Shown piece after piece: positions 1 to 6,174 of a stretch of DNA of 11,773 bases. Every line of letters begins with the position of its first letter. Positions within the stretch are counted from its first letter, which is position 1. The stretch is from Thermoplasmata archaeon (GTDB taxonomy: Archaea; Thermoplasmatota; Thermoplasmata; Sysuiplasmatales; Sysuiplasmataceae), in contig JAKAPY010000040.1 in assembly GCA_021811925.1 (NCBI GenBank), positions 1 through 11,773 of the forward strand. Direction: 5' to 3'. A model generated the notes under the pieces. That model saw only the letters and a list, made by a program, of their open reading frames with translations, was not told the DNA's origin and searched no databases. Both the position numbers and the translations under genes were made by a program.

Positions 1-1242
1 GTCATTTCGGACTTTGTCAGGGCGGCAAAGGTCGCTGTCAGGTCCAACTTCGACGGCATTGAGCTGCACGGTGCCCACGGCTATCTCATCCAGGAGTTCC
101 TTTCTCCCGCGCTGAACAGGAGGGAAGACAGATACGGGGGCACGTTCGAGGGCAGGATGCGGTTTGCCCAGGAGATCATAGATGCCATCAGGTCTGAAGT
201 TGACACCAACATGGGCATCAGGCTCAGCCTTTACGAAGACGATGCCGATGGCTACGGACCGGATTACGGCCTCAGGATTGCAGAAACGCTCAGGTCTGTC
301 GACTATGTGCATTTCTCGGCAGGAAGATTCGCACCCCCGGGTTCCTCAATCTCATTCTACGGCGGCAAGACGCACATCGCCGATCGGCTTCCCAGGAAAC
401 CTGCGGTGAAAACAATCGTGGTAGGCTCAGTCACTGATGCGGAGGATGCCAGGAGGGTCCTGGAAAAGGCAGACTTCGTCGCCGCTGGAAGGGCATTGCT
501 TGCCGATCCGTACTTTCCCGTGAAACTCATTCAGGGAGACAGTCCCCTCAGGCCATGCATCAGATGCAACCAGGCATGCAGGGACATAACACTGGGTGAA
601 GTCAGGTGCACTGTCAACCCGTCGACTGGATTAGAAGCAGTGGAGAAGACGGTGGAGAGGTTCGGCGGGGAACTCACCGTTGTGGGGGCGGGCGTCAAGG
701 GGCTAGAGGCTGCGATCTACGCCGCGAAGGCGGGAATGAAGGTAACAGTATACGACATAAGGGATGACATAGGCGGACAGCTCCTTGACATCACTGACGA
801 GTCGAAGAAAAGGGAGTTTGAAAGGCTCATCGACTACTACAGGGAAGTGCTGAACAGGCTTCGCGTCACAATCAGGCTTGGGGTGAGGTATGCTGGCGAT
901 GGGCTTTACTGCCTTCCTGACAGGACATATCCGCCCATTCCCGAAGGTGATGGACTGTACATCGACTCCAACATATACCAGCACCATGACGAACTGCTTT
1001 CGATTGCCAGGCGGAAAAAGATCGTCGTTTCGGAGAGAAGCCTCAGCAGCCTTGACAGGGCAAGGGCTGCTGCGTTCAGGCAGGCTGCCCGGTCCCTTGG
1101 AGTGGAGTTCACATCGACGCCTGAAAGGACTCCTGATATTTCCGTGCACGAGAGGCGGCAGTACGACATACGGGCTGCCATGGTATCCGGCAGGGATGCG
1201 GCAAGGAAATACATGGAGGAGAAAAGGCAGTCACACCTGTAG
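1..1242 (+). CDS. NADH:flavin oxidoreductase, Old Yellow Enzyme / 2,4-dienoyl-CoA reductase type (5' end cut off)
   Basis: The frame is open from base 1, so the ATG at 157 is internal; 413 residues are visible and roughly the first 130-150 are missing. In visible numbering, the end of the FMN-binding TIM barrel carries the OYE signature HGAHGYLIQEFLSP (23-36, His23 and His26). A cysteine cluster C186-x2-C189-x3-C193 plus C203 matches the 4Fe-4S site of 2,4-dienoyl-CoA reductase and trimethylamine dehydrogenase relatives. A Rossmann FAD site follows (VVGAGVKG, 227-234, then GGQLL at 258-262). Family members pass electrons from NAD(P)H through FAD and 4Fe-4S to FMN and reduce C=C bonds of unsaturated acyl-CoA or related enones in the cytoplasm. 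Odd: only about 150 residues follow GGQLL and the second, NAD(P)H-binding GxGxxG is absent, although the C-terminal helix (DIRAAMVSGRDAARKY) resembles the usual end. Family assignment is firm; substrate is not known. Confidence 0.92.
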   Translation, partial: VISDFVRAAKVAVRSNFDGIELHGAHGYLIQEFLSPALNRREDRYGGTFEGRMRFAQEIIDAIRSEVDTNMGIRLSLYEDDADGYGPDYGLRIAETLRSVDYVHFSAGRFAPPGSSISFYGGKTHIADRLPRKPAVKTIVVGSVTDAEDARRVLEKADFVAAGRALLADPYFPVKLIQGDSPLRPCIRCNQACRDITLGEVRCTVNPSTGLEAVEKTVERFGGELTVVGAGVKGLEAAIYAAKAGMKVTVYDIRDDIGGQLLDITDESKKREFERLIDYYREVLNRLRVTIRLGVRYAGDGLYCLPDRTYPPIPEGDGLYIDSNIYQHHDELLSIARRKKIVVSERSLSSLDRARAAAFRQAARSLGVEFTSTPERTPDISVHERRQYDIRAAMVSGRDAARKYMEEKRQSHL

Positions 1243-1454
1243 CCGCGATACAGGACCTTCGAGCTGACAGGAGCATGCTCTTTCAGCGGCCCGAACACGC
1301 GCATTCTATCCTCGGTGCACCTCCGGCCAAATCACCCCTATCCGCTCTTAGGACACCAAATGGTGTTCGGCACATATCCCGTTTGAAAGCGGCGGCATCC
1401 GCCCCGGGAGATGTTCGTGAAGCTCTCCAGGAACGTTTCCGGTTGGCGGAACAA

Positions 1455-1466
1455 GTGTATATACAC
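1455..1466. promoter_or_regulatory. Palindromic TATA-like element GTGTATATACAC
   Basis: This perfect 12-base palindrome has a TATATA core. Its centre is about 26 bases before the ATG at 1486, the spacing expected between an archaeal TATA box and a transcription start, so a rightward transcript would begin at or next to that ATG. Because it is symmetric it could also direct leftward transcription starting near 1434, or be an operator. No other gene start lies at the right distance. Confidence 0.4.
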
Positions 1467-1485
1467 AAATGGAGTCGTTGAGCCA

Positions 1486-1551
1486 ATGGCAGAAAACGAG
1501 TTCAGGCATCTGCCTTGGGACCGGCCCGCACACGGGAGGATGGGGCGGTGA
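1486..1551 (+). CDS. Possible 21-residue leaderless small ORF
   Basis: ATG at 1486 opens a 21-codon ORF ending in TGA at 1549-1551, translating as a basic, polar peptide (begins MAENEFRHLPW). The only support is position: the palindromic TATA-like element at 1455-1466 predicts a transcript starting at this ATG. No ribosome-binding site precedes it. The TGA overlaps a GTG (GTGA, 1548-1551) that opens another short frame of 16 codons, preceded by GGGAGG at 1534-1539. It may be a real small protein, a leader peptide, or chance within a non-coding RNA. Confidence 0.2.
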   Translation: MAENEFRHLPWDRPAHGRMGR

Positions 1552-1661
1552 CCAAGTCCATCTACCCGGTTTCCCCACAGCACAGGAATGCCGCATAGTT
1601 GCCTGATTTCCTGGACCGGAGGCGGAATGAACTGGGCAAGGGATAACGGATATGAACCCCT

Positions 1662-1685
1662 ATCATGAAGCGCCTGCCTCATGAT
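1662..1685. repeat. Inverted repeat upstream of the 157-residue gene
   Basis: ATCATGA (1662-1668) and TCATGAT (1679-1685) are perfect reverse complements separated by ten bases. The right arm ends 31 bases before the ATG at 1717, where a promoter or leader would be expected. It may be a regulator-binding dyad or an RNA stem. No clear TATA box is seen for the downstream gene, so the role is open. Confidence 0.35.
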
Positions 1686-1716
1686 TTGACGATTGTGCAG
1701 GTGAAGGCTGAAAAAT

Positions 1717-2190
1717 ATGCAAGAGGATACTGGGATCGATGAAGAATTCCGGCTGTTGATCGCGGGCCTTGCCAAGCTGAGGGAAGGCTCACTGATAGAC
1801 GGCCTCAGGCATGATTCGCTTAAGGATACAATGGTTTCGGCGAAGAATGAGCTTGACGCGCTGGACGCATACTTCAGGCAGAGGCTGGCGCCGACGGCCG
1901 CGACAGATATCGCAGCCATCGCCCGTGCAAGATCGGTACTCGTTCGTTCATGCGCAACCATCTGCAGATACCAGAGTGATTTCGACACAACTATGTTGAA
2001 GCACAGAATGAATGACAACGAAATCATCAGGAGCTGTTTCGAATGGATGACAGGAGCCCTTCTTGAGCGGCTTGAACGGTTTGCCATGGCGACGAACATG
2101 TCCGGATGGGACGTGAGTGTTTCGGCGGGCCTGCCGGCCGGATTCAGCTTCAGCGTGACGCTTTCCTTCAACACTAAAGGAAATGCCTGA
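1717..2190 (+). CDS. Uncharacterised 157-residue protein
   Basis: I do not recognise this protein. It is soluble and mixed in charge, with no signal peptide or membrane segment. Residues about 7-50 and 60-125 look helical (heptad-like leucines and many charged residues), with a central stretch RSCATICRYQSDFD (77-90). The C-terminus switches to alternating small/hydrophobic residues that look like two beta strands (GWDVSVSAGLP and FSFSVTLSF, 130-151). Cysteines 79, 83 and 107 do not form a standard metal motif. The start is fixed by an in-frame TGA at 1702-1704; AGGTGA at 1699-1704 is a plausible ribosome-binding site 12 bases before the ATG. The opposite strand has a longer open frame, but its serine-rich translation looks like a shadow. 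It lies upstream of proC on the same strand, but proC appears to have its own promoter, so linkage is uncertain. Confidence 0.7.
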   Translation: MQEDTGIDEEFRLLIAGLAKLREGSLIDGLRHDSLKDTMVSAKNELDALDAYFRQRLAPTAATDIAAIARARSVLVRSCATICRYQSDFDTTMLKHRMNDNEIIRSCFEWMTGALLERLERFAMATNMSGWDVSVSAGLPAGFSFSVTLSFNTKGNA

Positions 2191-2248
2191 AAATATGCGT
2201 CTGTCCCTCATCCGCCCTGATGCAGCCCTCCCCGTGACAATGGCATAG

Positions 2249-2256
2249 TTTTATTG
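2249..2256 (+). promoter_or_regulatory. proC TATA box
   Basis: TTTTATTG is centred about 35 bases before the proC ATG, predicting a transcript start near 2279 and a leader of roughly nine bases that keeps the GGAAGG/AAGGA site (2279-2285). The surrounding bases are GC-richer, so the AT-rich patch stands out. Confidence 0.5.
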
Positions 2257-2287
2257 TCGTGAAGTATCTGGGCTGTCCGGAAGGAAC

Positions 2288-3088
2288 ATGAAGGTAGCTG
2301 TCATAGGCGGGGGTAAGATCGGTGAGGCCGTTGCTTCGAGGCTTGTTTCAAGCGATTTTGTAGATTTCGTGACAGTGACCAGAAGAACGGTCGGAAAGGC
2401 ACAGCTCAAGGGAAAGAAGGTCAAGGTGACAGATGACAACGAGTCCGCTGCGACTGCGTCTGATGTGATCATTCTCTCAGTCAAGCCGGGCGATGCACAT
2501 ACTGTGCTCAGGCAGATAGGGCATGTTGTTGAAGGAAAACTTGTCATATCCCTCATGGCTGCGATAACTGCAAGAAACATTGAGAGAGCGCTTCCGGGTG
2601 CAAGGGTTGTACGTGCGATGCCAAACATCGCAGCGCTTGTAGGCGAAGCAATCACCGCATACTCGGAGGGAAGCACGGCGACACGCCATGATATCGCCAC
2701 GGTTGAATCTCTCCTCTCCACCTTCGGCGAAACAATACATGTGACCGAACAGATGATGGACGCCGTTACTGCGCTTTCAGGCAGCGGCCCCGCATACATA
2801 GCCCTGCTGATAGAGTCGATGGTAAGCGCAGGCCTTAAGGTCGGCCTGCCAAGGGATACCGCCTTCCAGCTTGCAACGAAGACGCTCACAGGGACTGCGG
2901 GCCTCCTTAGAGACAGAATGATGCATCCCGCTGAACTGAGGGATGCAGTGACTACGCCCGCTGGAACCACAATTGCGGGCATCTATGAGCTCGAAAAGGG
3001 ATCGGTCAGGACCGCAATGATGAATGCGGTGGAAGCAGCCACTCTGGCAGCCAGGAAGATCTCAAAGGAATTCGAGGAAAAGGGATGA
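2288..3088 (+). CDS. proC: Pyrroline-5-carboxylate reductase
   Basis: This enzyme catalyses the last step of proline synthesis, NAD(P)H-dependent reduction of 1-pyrroline-5-carboxylate to L-proline, in the cytoplasm. The 266-residue length is normal. The N-terminal Rossmann fold begins at residue 1 with a GGGKIGEA dinucleotide loop (7-14), followed by SVKP (64-67) and RAMPN (109-113). The C-terminal dimerisation domain has SGSGPAY (164-170) and the family signature near the end (HPAELRDAVTTPAGTT, 213-228, continuing through GIYELEKG), where the more usual TSPGGTT reads TTPAGTT. The start is supported by GGAAGG immediately upstream and by the first beta strand starting at Met1. No proA or proB is in the window, and the gene appears to be transcribed alone. 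It faces the MFS gene, with only 46 bases between the two stops. Confidence 0.95.
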   Translation: MKVAVIGGGKIGEAVASRLVSSDFVDFVTVTRRTVGKAQLKGKKVKVTDDNESAATASDVIILSVKPGDAHTVLRQIGHVVEGKLVISLMAAITARNIERALPGARVVRAMPNIAALVGEAITAYSEGSTATRHDIATVESLLSTFGETIHVTEQMMDAVTALSGSGPAYIALLIESMVSAGLKVGLPRDTAFQLATKTLTGTAGLLRDRMMHPAELRDAVTTPAGTTIAGIYELEKGSVRTAMMNAVEAATLAARKISKEFEEKG

Positions 3089-3107
3089 ACAGGATACGGG
3101 TGCCTGC

Positions 3108-3131
3108 AAGAGAAAATGTGCTATGGGCACA
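3108..3131 (-). terminator. Hairpin plus T-run after the MFS gene
   Basis: On the minus strand, just after the MFS stop, TGTGC-CCATA-GCACA forms a perfect five-base-pair stem with a five-base loop and is followed directly by TTTTCTCTT. The shape is like a short intrinsic terminator. Archaeal termination mostly needs only the T-run, which is present. It lies in the short gap between the convergent proC and MFS genes. Confidence 0.5.
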
Positions 3132-3134
3132 GCT

Positions 3135-4589
3135 TCAGCGGGTCCCGGTTGGTGCAGTTTCCACGATGTGCTCCTGAGCCTGTTTTCCGCCCCTGAGCAT
3201 TGACGGTATGATAGCGATCAGCAGAAAGGCAGTTGACAGGTAGAAGACAAGGTGTATCGATGTTATGAAGTCGGAGAACGAAAAGCTCCCCGATGAGGAT
3301 CCGCCTACGAATATCTGCTCGAGCATGCTGAGCGGCGTCGCCTTCGTCATGATGAGGAATGCGAGCCCGAGGCTGAACGTCTGGCCGACATTGACGAGCG
3401 TTGTGCTCACGCCCGATGCTATTCCACGCCTCTGCGCGGGAACTGAATTCATTATGGAAGATCTGTTGGGGGATGCGAATATCCCCATTCCGCTTCCAAC
3501 AAGTATGAGCGGTATAGCCATCGCCTCGAAGGTGACCGTTGCAGATACCGTCAAAGCAAGCAGCATGAAACCAACAGCCGACACAACCAGCCCTATTGTA
3601 GAGATGCCCCTTGCGCCGAAACGATCCGACAGTATTCCGCTTACGGGGCCGAATGCAACAAGCGATGCGGATATGGGGATGAGGAAGATGCCTGCCTCGA
3701 GCGGATTCAGCCTCATCGTCGGGCCCTGAAGGTAGAAGACAAGAACTAGCGTGACTGCCCCTCTGGCGAGTGAATTGAGGAAGATTGCGCTGTTCCCGGC
3801 AGAGAAGAGCCTCAGCTTGAAGAGGGACAGGTCGAACATCGGATGCGGGACACGCCTTTCTATGAAGAAGAATGCAACTATCAAGACAATCCCTGAGAAT
3901 ATGAGCGACAGCGATTCGATGGAAGGGATTGCCGCAAGAGCGTCCGTGGTCACTCCAAGAAGAAGCACGGAAAGGCCGCTTGCGAAGGCTATATTGCCTG
4001 TCAAATCGATCCTCGATTTTCCCTCCAGTGTACCCTTCTCCTTCAGATGATATCTTGACCAGACGGTGGCGAATACGCCGATCGGTATGTTGACCCAAAA
4101 GATTGATCTCCAGCCCAGGACTGTCGTGAGCACTCCGCCCAGAATGAGTCCCGTCACAGATCCTACAACAATGGAAACCTGGTTGATGCCGAGTGCCATG
4201 CCCCTCTCATTGGAAGGAAACGCATCCGTGAGAATGGCTGCGCTGTTTGAGAAGAGGAATGCACCGCCGAAAGCCTGGACCATCCTGAATCCTATCAGCT
4301 CCGGGCCGCTCTGTGCCAGGCTGCACAGGCCTGAGCCCACGGTGAACAATGCAAAACCGAAGTTGTAAAGCCTGACTCTCCCGAACATGTCGGCGAGGCG
4401 CCCGAAGTTGACAAGGACAGATGCTGTGACAAGCTGGTATCCGAGCAAAATCCAGAGAAGGTCGAGGACTGTAATGCCCGGCAGCTCCCTGCCTATTGTG
4501 GGGAGCGCGATAAGCACTATGTTGCTGTCAAGAGAAGCCATCAGCGTGCCGATGGTAGTATTGCTGAGAGCGACCCATTTGTACTGCAT
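3135..4589 (-). CDS. MFS transporter, DHA2 (14-helix, EmrB/QacA-type) drug exporter family
   Basis: This is a 484-residue integral membrane protein with about 14 hydrophobic segments, the normal size and topology for DHA2-family proton-coupled multidrug exporters. Helix 1 contains LDSNIVLIALPTI (20-32) with the acidic residue typical of the family. Motif A appears as GRLADMFGR (63-71) after helix 2. The antiporter motif C region is GSVTGLILGGVL (143-154) in helix 5, followed by GWRSIFWVNIPIG (159-171), a DHA2 hallmark. These support proton/substrate antiport out of the cell; the substrate is unknown. The start is well defined: a TATA box at 4616-4624 predicts transcription starting within a few bases of this ATG, so the mRNA is probably leaderless. 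A perfect palindrome abuts the TATA box on its upstream side and suggests repression by a dimeric regulator, but no regulator gene is adjacent. Confidence 0.93.
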   Translation of the reverse strand: MQYKWVALSNTTIGTLMASLDSNIVLIALPTIGRELPGITVLDLLWILLGYQLVTASVLVNFGRLADMFGRVRLYNFGFALFTVGSGLCSLAQSGPELIGFRMVQAFGGAFLFSNSAAILTDAFPSNERGMALGINQVSIVVGSVTGLILGGVLTTVLGWRSIFWVNIPIGVFATVWSRYHLKEKGTLEGKSRIDLTGNIAFASGLSVLLLGVTTDALAAIPSIESLSLIFSGIVLIVAFFFIERRVPHPMFDLSLFKLRLFSAGNSAIFLNSLARGAVTLVLVFYLQGPTMRLNPLEAGIFLIPISASLVAFGPVSGILSDRFGARGISTIGLVVSAVGFMLLALTVSATVTFEAMAIPLILVGSGMGIFASPNRSSIMNSVPAQRRGIASGVSTTLVNVGQTFSLGLAFLIMTKATPLSMLEQIFVGGSSSGSFSFSDFITSIHLVFYLSTAFLLIAIIPSMLRGGKQAQEHIVETAPTGTR

Positions 4590-4615
4590 TTAGGGGTTTC
4601 AACTCGAGGGTGGGC

Positions 4616-4624
4616 TATTTATAA
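4616..4624 (-). promoter_or_regulatory. MFS gene TATA box
   Basis: Read on the minus strand this is TTATAAATA, close to the archaeal consensus, centred 31 bases before the ATG at 4589. The predicted transcript start is about 4593, leaving about four untranslated bases and no room for a ribosome-binding site. Confidence 0.75.
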
Positions 4625-4634
4625 CGAGTCGTTA
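4622..4634. promoter_or_regulatory. Palindromic operator candidate at the MFS promoter
   Basis: TAACGA-G-TCGTTA is a perfect 13-base palindrome overlapping the upstream edge of the MFS TATA box, where factor B would bind. A dimeric repressor here (for example of the MarR or TetR type, which commonly control drug exporters) would block the TBP/TFB complex. The binding protein is not in the window. Confidence 0.5.
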
Positions 4635-4771
4635 GAAGCAGGTTGTAATTGAATGTTTTCAAATCATCACATGAGTCGCGTCGTGAATGGATTTCCTGCG
4701 GATTCGTTTGCACAATACAGCTTAAGCATTGTGGGTGTGATGGGAAGGGGGCGACAGCGGGCTGAAAGGAA

Positions 4772-4809
4772 AGGTGCAAGCACCTGCAGGCAGGGCAAAC
4801 GAGGCCTGC
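4772..4809 (-). terminator. Tandem inverted repeats 3' of the YciI-like gene
   Basis: Just past the YciI-like stop, the minus strand carries GCAGGC/GCCTGC (outer arms 4804-4809 and 4786-4791, 12-base loop). This is followed immediately by AGGTGC-TT-GCACCT (4772-4785) and then a pyrimidine-rich TTCCTTTC. Two adjacent stems followed by T/C residues could end or stabilise the transcript. The T-run is weak, so the terminator call is tentative. The remainder of the gap to the MFS promoter (about 4635-4771) shows nothing I can support. Confidence 0.3.
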
Positions 4810-4819
4810 GATTTGTCAG

Positions 4820-5110
4820 TCAGATGAAAGACGCGCCGTCTCCGATCACGGTCATCCACTTCCTGATGCGCCACTTTTTGACTACTCCGTTGACAACGTA
4901 TGGATCGGACTTTGCGAAGGACTCGACGCTCTCCAGCGAGCGCCCCCGGAAAGCAAGCACCGCGCCGTCGGACGGCTCCGCAAGAGCACCTGCGAGTATC
5001 AGGTCACCGCGTTCAAAGGATTTCTTCAGATGTTCAAGGTGAGCCGCCCTTAACGTGACCCTTTTTTCCATGAAATTGTCCACAACTTCGTAGAAAAGCA
5101 GATAGTGCAT
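4820..5110 (-). CDS. YciI-like protein
   Basis: This small 96-residue protein of the YciI/YCII-related family has an alpha-beta fold of the dimeric ferredoxin-like type. Family features seen: an opening MHYLLFY strand, R21-x2-H24-L, a RGDLILAG segment with Asp36, a FAKSDPYVVNGVV segment (65-77) and a final KWRIRKWMTVIG strand. His24 and Asp36 fall where the proposed His-Asp pair of the family is expected. Some relatives act in aromatic ring-cleavage pathways as small isomerases or lyases, while many have no known activity. An in-frame ATG at 5140 would add ten residues, but it lies between the TATA box and the predicted transcript start near 5121. The ATG at 5110, with GGGAGTGG just upstream and the conserved strand directly after it, is therefore chosen. 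It lies 66 bases downstream of the FAH-family gene on the same strand. Confidence 0.85.
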   Translation of the reverse strand: MHYLLFYEVVDNFMEKRVTLRAAHLEHLKKSFERGDLILAGALAEPSDGAVLAFRGRSLESVESFAKSDPYVVNGVVKKWRIRKWMTVIGDGASFI

Positions 5111-5143
5111 TTCCAGTCCACTCCCGACTCCGGATCGCATTGG

Positions 5144-5154
5144 TATATTTATTT
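5144..5154 (-). promoter_or_regulatory. YciI-like gene TATA box
   Basis: The minus-strand AT tract AAATAAATATA predicts a transcript start near 5121. The GGAG-containing site (5118-5125) and the ATG at 5110 follow at a normal distance. This promoter rules out the upstream ATG at 5140 as the usual start. Confidence 0.6.
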
Positions 5155-5176
5155 CCAGCAGCGTTCAGTGGAAGGT

Positions 5177-6052
5177 TCAGGCAAGCCTGTTGGTCAGTGT
5201 GCCAAGCCGCTCTATCGTCACGCTTATCTCGTCCCCCTTCTTCAGCCAGTTCCTCTGCGATGACGGTTTGCCGAGTATGACTCCGCTGGGAGTTCCTGTC
5301 AGTATGATGTCCCCCGGCCTCATGCGGACGTACTGAGAGATGTAGCTCACTATGCTTGAGCAGCTGAATATCATGTCCGAGGTGCTCGAGTCCTGGCGCA
5401 GCTCACCGTTCACATGAGTCTGAATGCGAAGAGAATCGGGGTCACCCACCTCATCCGAAGTCACCAGGTAAGGGCCGACCGGACAGAACGCATCCGGTGT
5501 CTTCCCAATAAGCCACTGGCTTGTCCTCAGCTGCAGATCCCGTGCTGAGAAATCGTTAGCCGGGAAGTAGCCGAAGACACTTGCGAGCGCCTCATCCCTC
5601 CCGACGCAGAATGTCTCCTTTCCGATCATGAGTCCAAGTTCGCCCTCATAGTCAACCTGGGTTGCATTTGGCGGGAGGGGTATGAGTTGCCTGTGGCCCG
5701 AAACGGTGTCGGAGAACTTGCTGAATATGACAGGGACCTCGGGGATCGGCATGCCTGTTTCAAGAGCATGTGACCTGTAATTCAGCCCGACGCATATTAT
5801 CTTGGAAGGGCGGGGGACACATCCGAGAAATTCAACTTCATCTTCACCGACGAGTGAATCTGAGATCTCATCCAAGGCAGGCAAATCCTCCTTCCGGAGT
5901 CTTTCGAGGGCCGTTCCATCCTGGAGCAGCCTGCCAAGCGTGAATGATCTGTATGGCGACGAATCTGGCAATGCACTGAATGGAAGAATGGAATCGCCTA
6001 CAGCCGTCCCGAAGCATTCCTGTCCATCGAGGATGAAGTGCGCGAATCTCAT
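5177..6052 (-). CDS. Fumarylacetoacetate hydrolase (FAH) family protein
   Basis: This 291-residue cytoplasmic enzyme belongs to the FAH superfamily of metal-dependent hydrolases, isomerases, decarboxylases and dehydratases acting on 2-keto or enol acids. Seen: GLNYRSHALETG (89-100, His95), the metal ligand pair in VDYEGELG (Glu136, Glu138), the third ligand region ANDFSARD (Asp167), KTPDAFCPVGPYLV (184-197) and MRPGDIILTGTPSGV (244-258). These match 2-hydroxyhepta-2,4-diene-1,7-dioate isomerase or acylpyruvate-hydrolase-like members; the substrate cannot be fixed. An in-frame ATG at 6133 would add 27 residues but lies upstream of the TATA box at 6100-6107. The ATG at 6052 has GGTGAT three bases before it, within the predicted leader, and begins the conserved MRFAHF strand. 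The next gene downstream is the YciI-like protein, a pairing that suits catabolism of ring-cleavage products. Confidence 0.9.
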   Translation of the reverse strand: MRFAHFILDGQECFGTAVGDSILPFSALPDSSPYRSFTLGRLLQDGTALERLRKEDLPALDEISDSLVGEDEVEFLGCVPRPSKIICVGLNYRSHALETGMPIPEVPVIFSKFSDTVSGHRQLIPLPPNATQVDYEGELGLMIGKETFCVGRDEALASVFGYFPANDFSARDLQLRTSQWLIGKTPDAFCPVGPYLVTSDEVGDPDSLRIQTHVNGELRQDSSTSDMIFSCSSIVSYISQYVRMRPGDIILTGTPSGVILGKPSSQRNWLKKGDEISVTIERLGTLTNRLA

Positions 6053-6099
6053 GCAATCACCGGCCAAAGCCGACTGGGTGAAGCCAAACAAGTCTGACC

Positions 6100-6107
6100 T
6101 ATTTAAA
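6100..6107 (-). promoter_or_regulatory. FAH-family gene TATA box
   Basis: The minus-strand TTTAAATA is centred about 51 bases before the chosen ATG. It predicts transcription from about 6078 and a leader of about 26 bases that includes the GGTGAT ribosome-binding site. It places the alternative ATG at 6133 outside the transcript. Confidence 0.6.
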
Positions 6108-6156
6108 CAGGCACGAATGGAATTGTTGGCCACATATCAGTCAACTGTCTTCGACT

Positions 6157-6174
6157 CACACTCTTTTCAGTGTG
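6157..6174 (-). terminator. Hairpin overlapping the stop of the zinc-ribbon gene
   Basis: CACACT and AGTGTG form a perfect six-base-pair stem around a six-base loop, and the TGA stop (6167-6169) lies inside it. No T-run follows on the minus strand, so it may be an RNA stability element rather than a true terminator. Confidence 0.3.

Larger units (their letters stand above)
1243..1716. other. Gene-poor interval with inverted repeats and tiny ORFs
   Basis: No convincing protein of normal length is found in any frame. The longer open frames have biased, low-complexity translations and no recognisable motif. The interval holds a perfect inverted repeat ACACCA-AA-TGGTGT (1353-1366), a GC hairpin GGCGG-CAT-CCGCC (1391-1403), the 12-base palindrome GTGTATATACAC (1455-1466), three very short ORFs (21, 16 and 13 codons), and an inverted repeat ATCATGA/TCATGAT (1662-1685). 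It could hold the 3' end of the flavoenzyme transcript, a small RNA or small-protein gene, or decayed DNA. I recognise no tRNA or known RNA family here. Confidence 0.5.

Noticed and set aside
1243..1716. Possible pseudogene of a mobile element or CRISPR-like repeats
   Set aside because: The inverted repeats differ from one another, there is no regular spacing, no transposase-like translation in any frame and no target-site duplication.
1338..2174. Long minus-strand open frame (278 codons) opposite the 157-residue gene
   Set aside because: Its translation is serine-rich with no domain, its start lies inside the plus-strand gene and it has no promoter. It is best explained as the shadow of the plus-strand codon pattern.
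1707..2200. Near-repeat TGAAAAATATGC / TGAAAATATGC around the start and end of the 157-residue gene
   Set aside because: It is only about 11-12 bases long and AT-rich; chance is sufficient, and there is no other sign of insertion such as an integrase or tRNA target.
3121..4098. Minus-strand open frame of 325 codons in another frame of the MFS gene
   Set aside because: It lies entirely within the MFS region, reads as Arg/His/Cys-rich sequence without motifs, and the overlapping frame gives a full-length transporter with all family motifs.
4653..5042. Plus-strand open frame opposite the YciI-like gene
   Set aside because: The YciI-like protein on the other strand has clear family motifs, promoter and ribosome-binding site. 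This frame is basic, low-complexity and unsupported.
6050..6133. Longer N-terminus for the FAH-family enzyme from the ATG at 6133
   Set aside because: The TATA box at 6100-6107 lies downstream of that ATG, while the ATG at 6052 has GGTGAT just before it and begins the conserved first strand.
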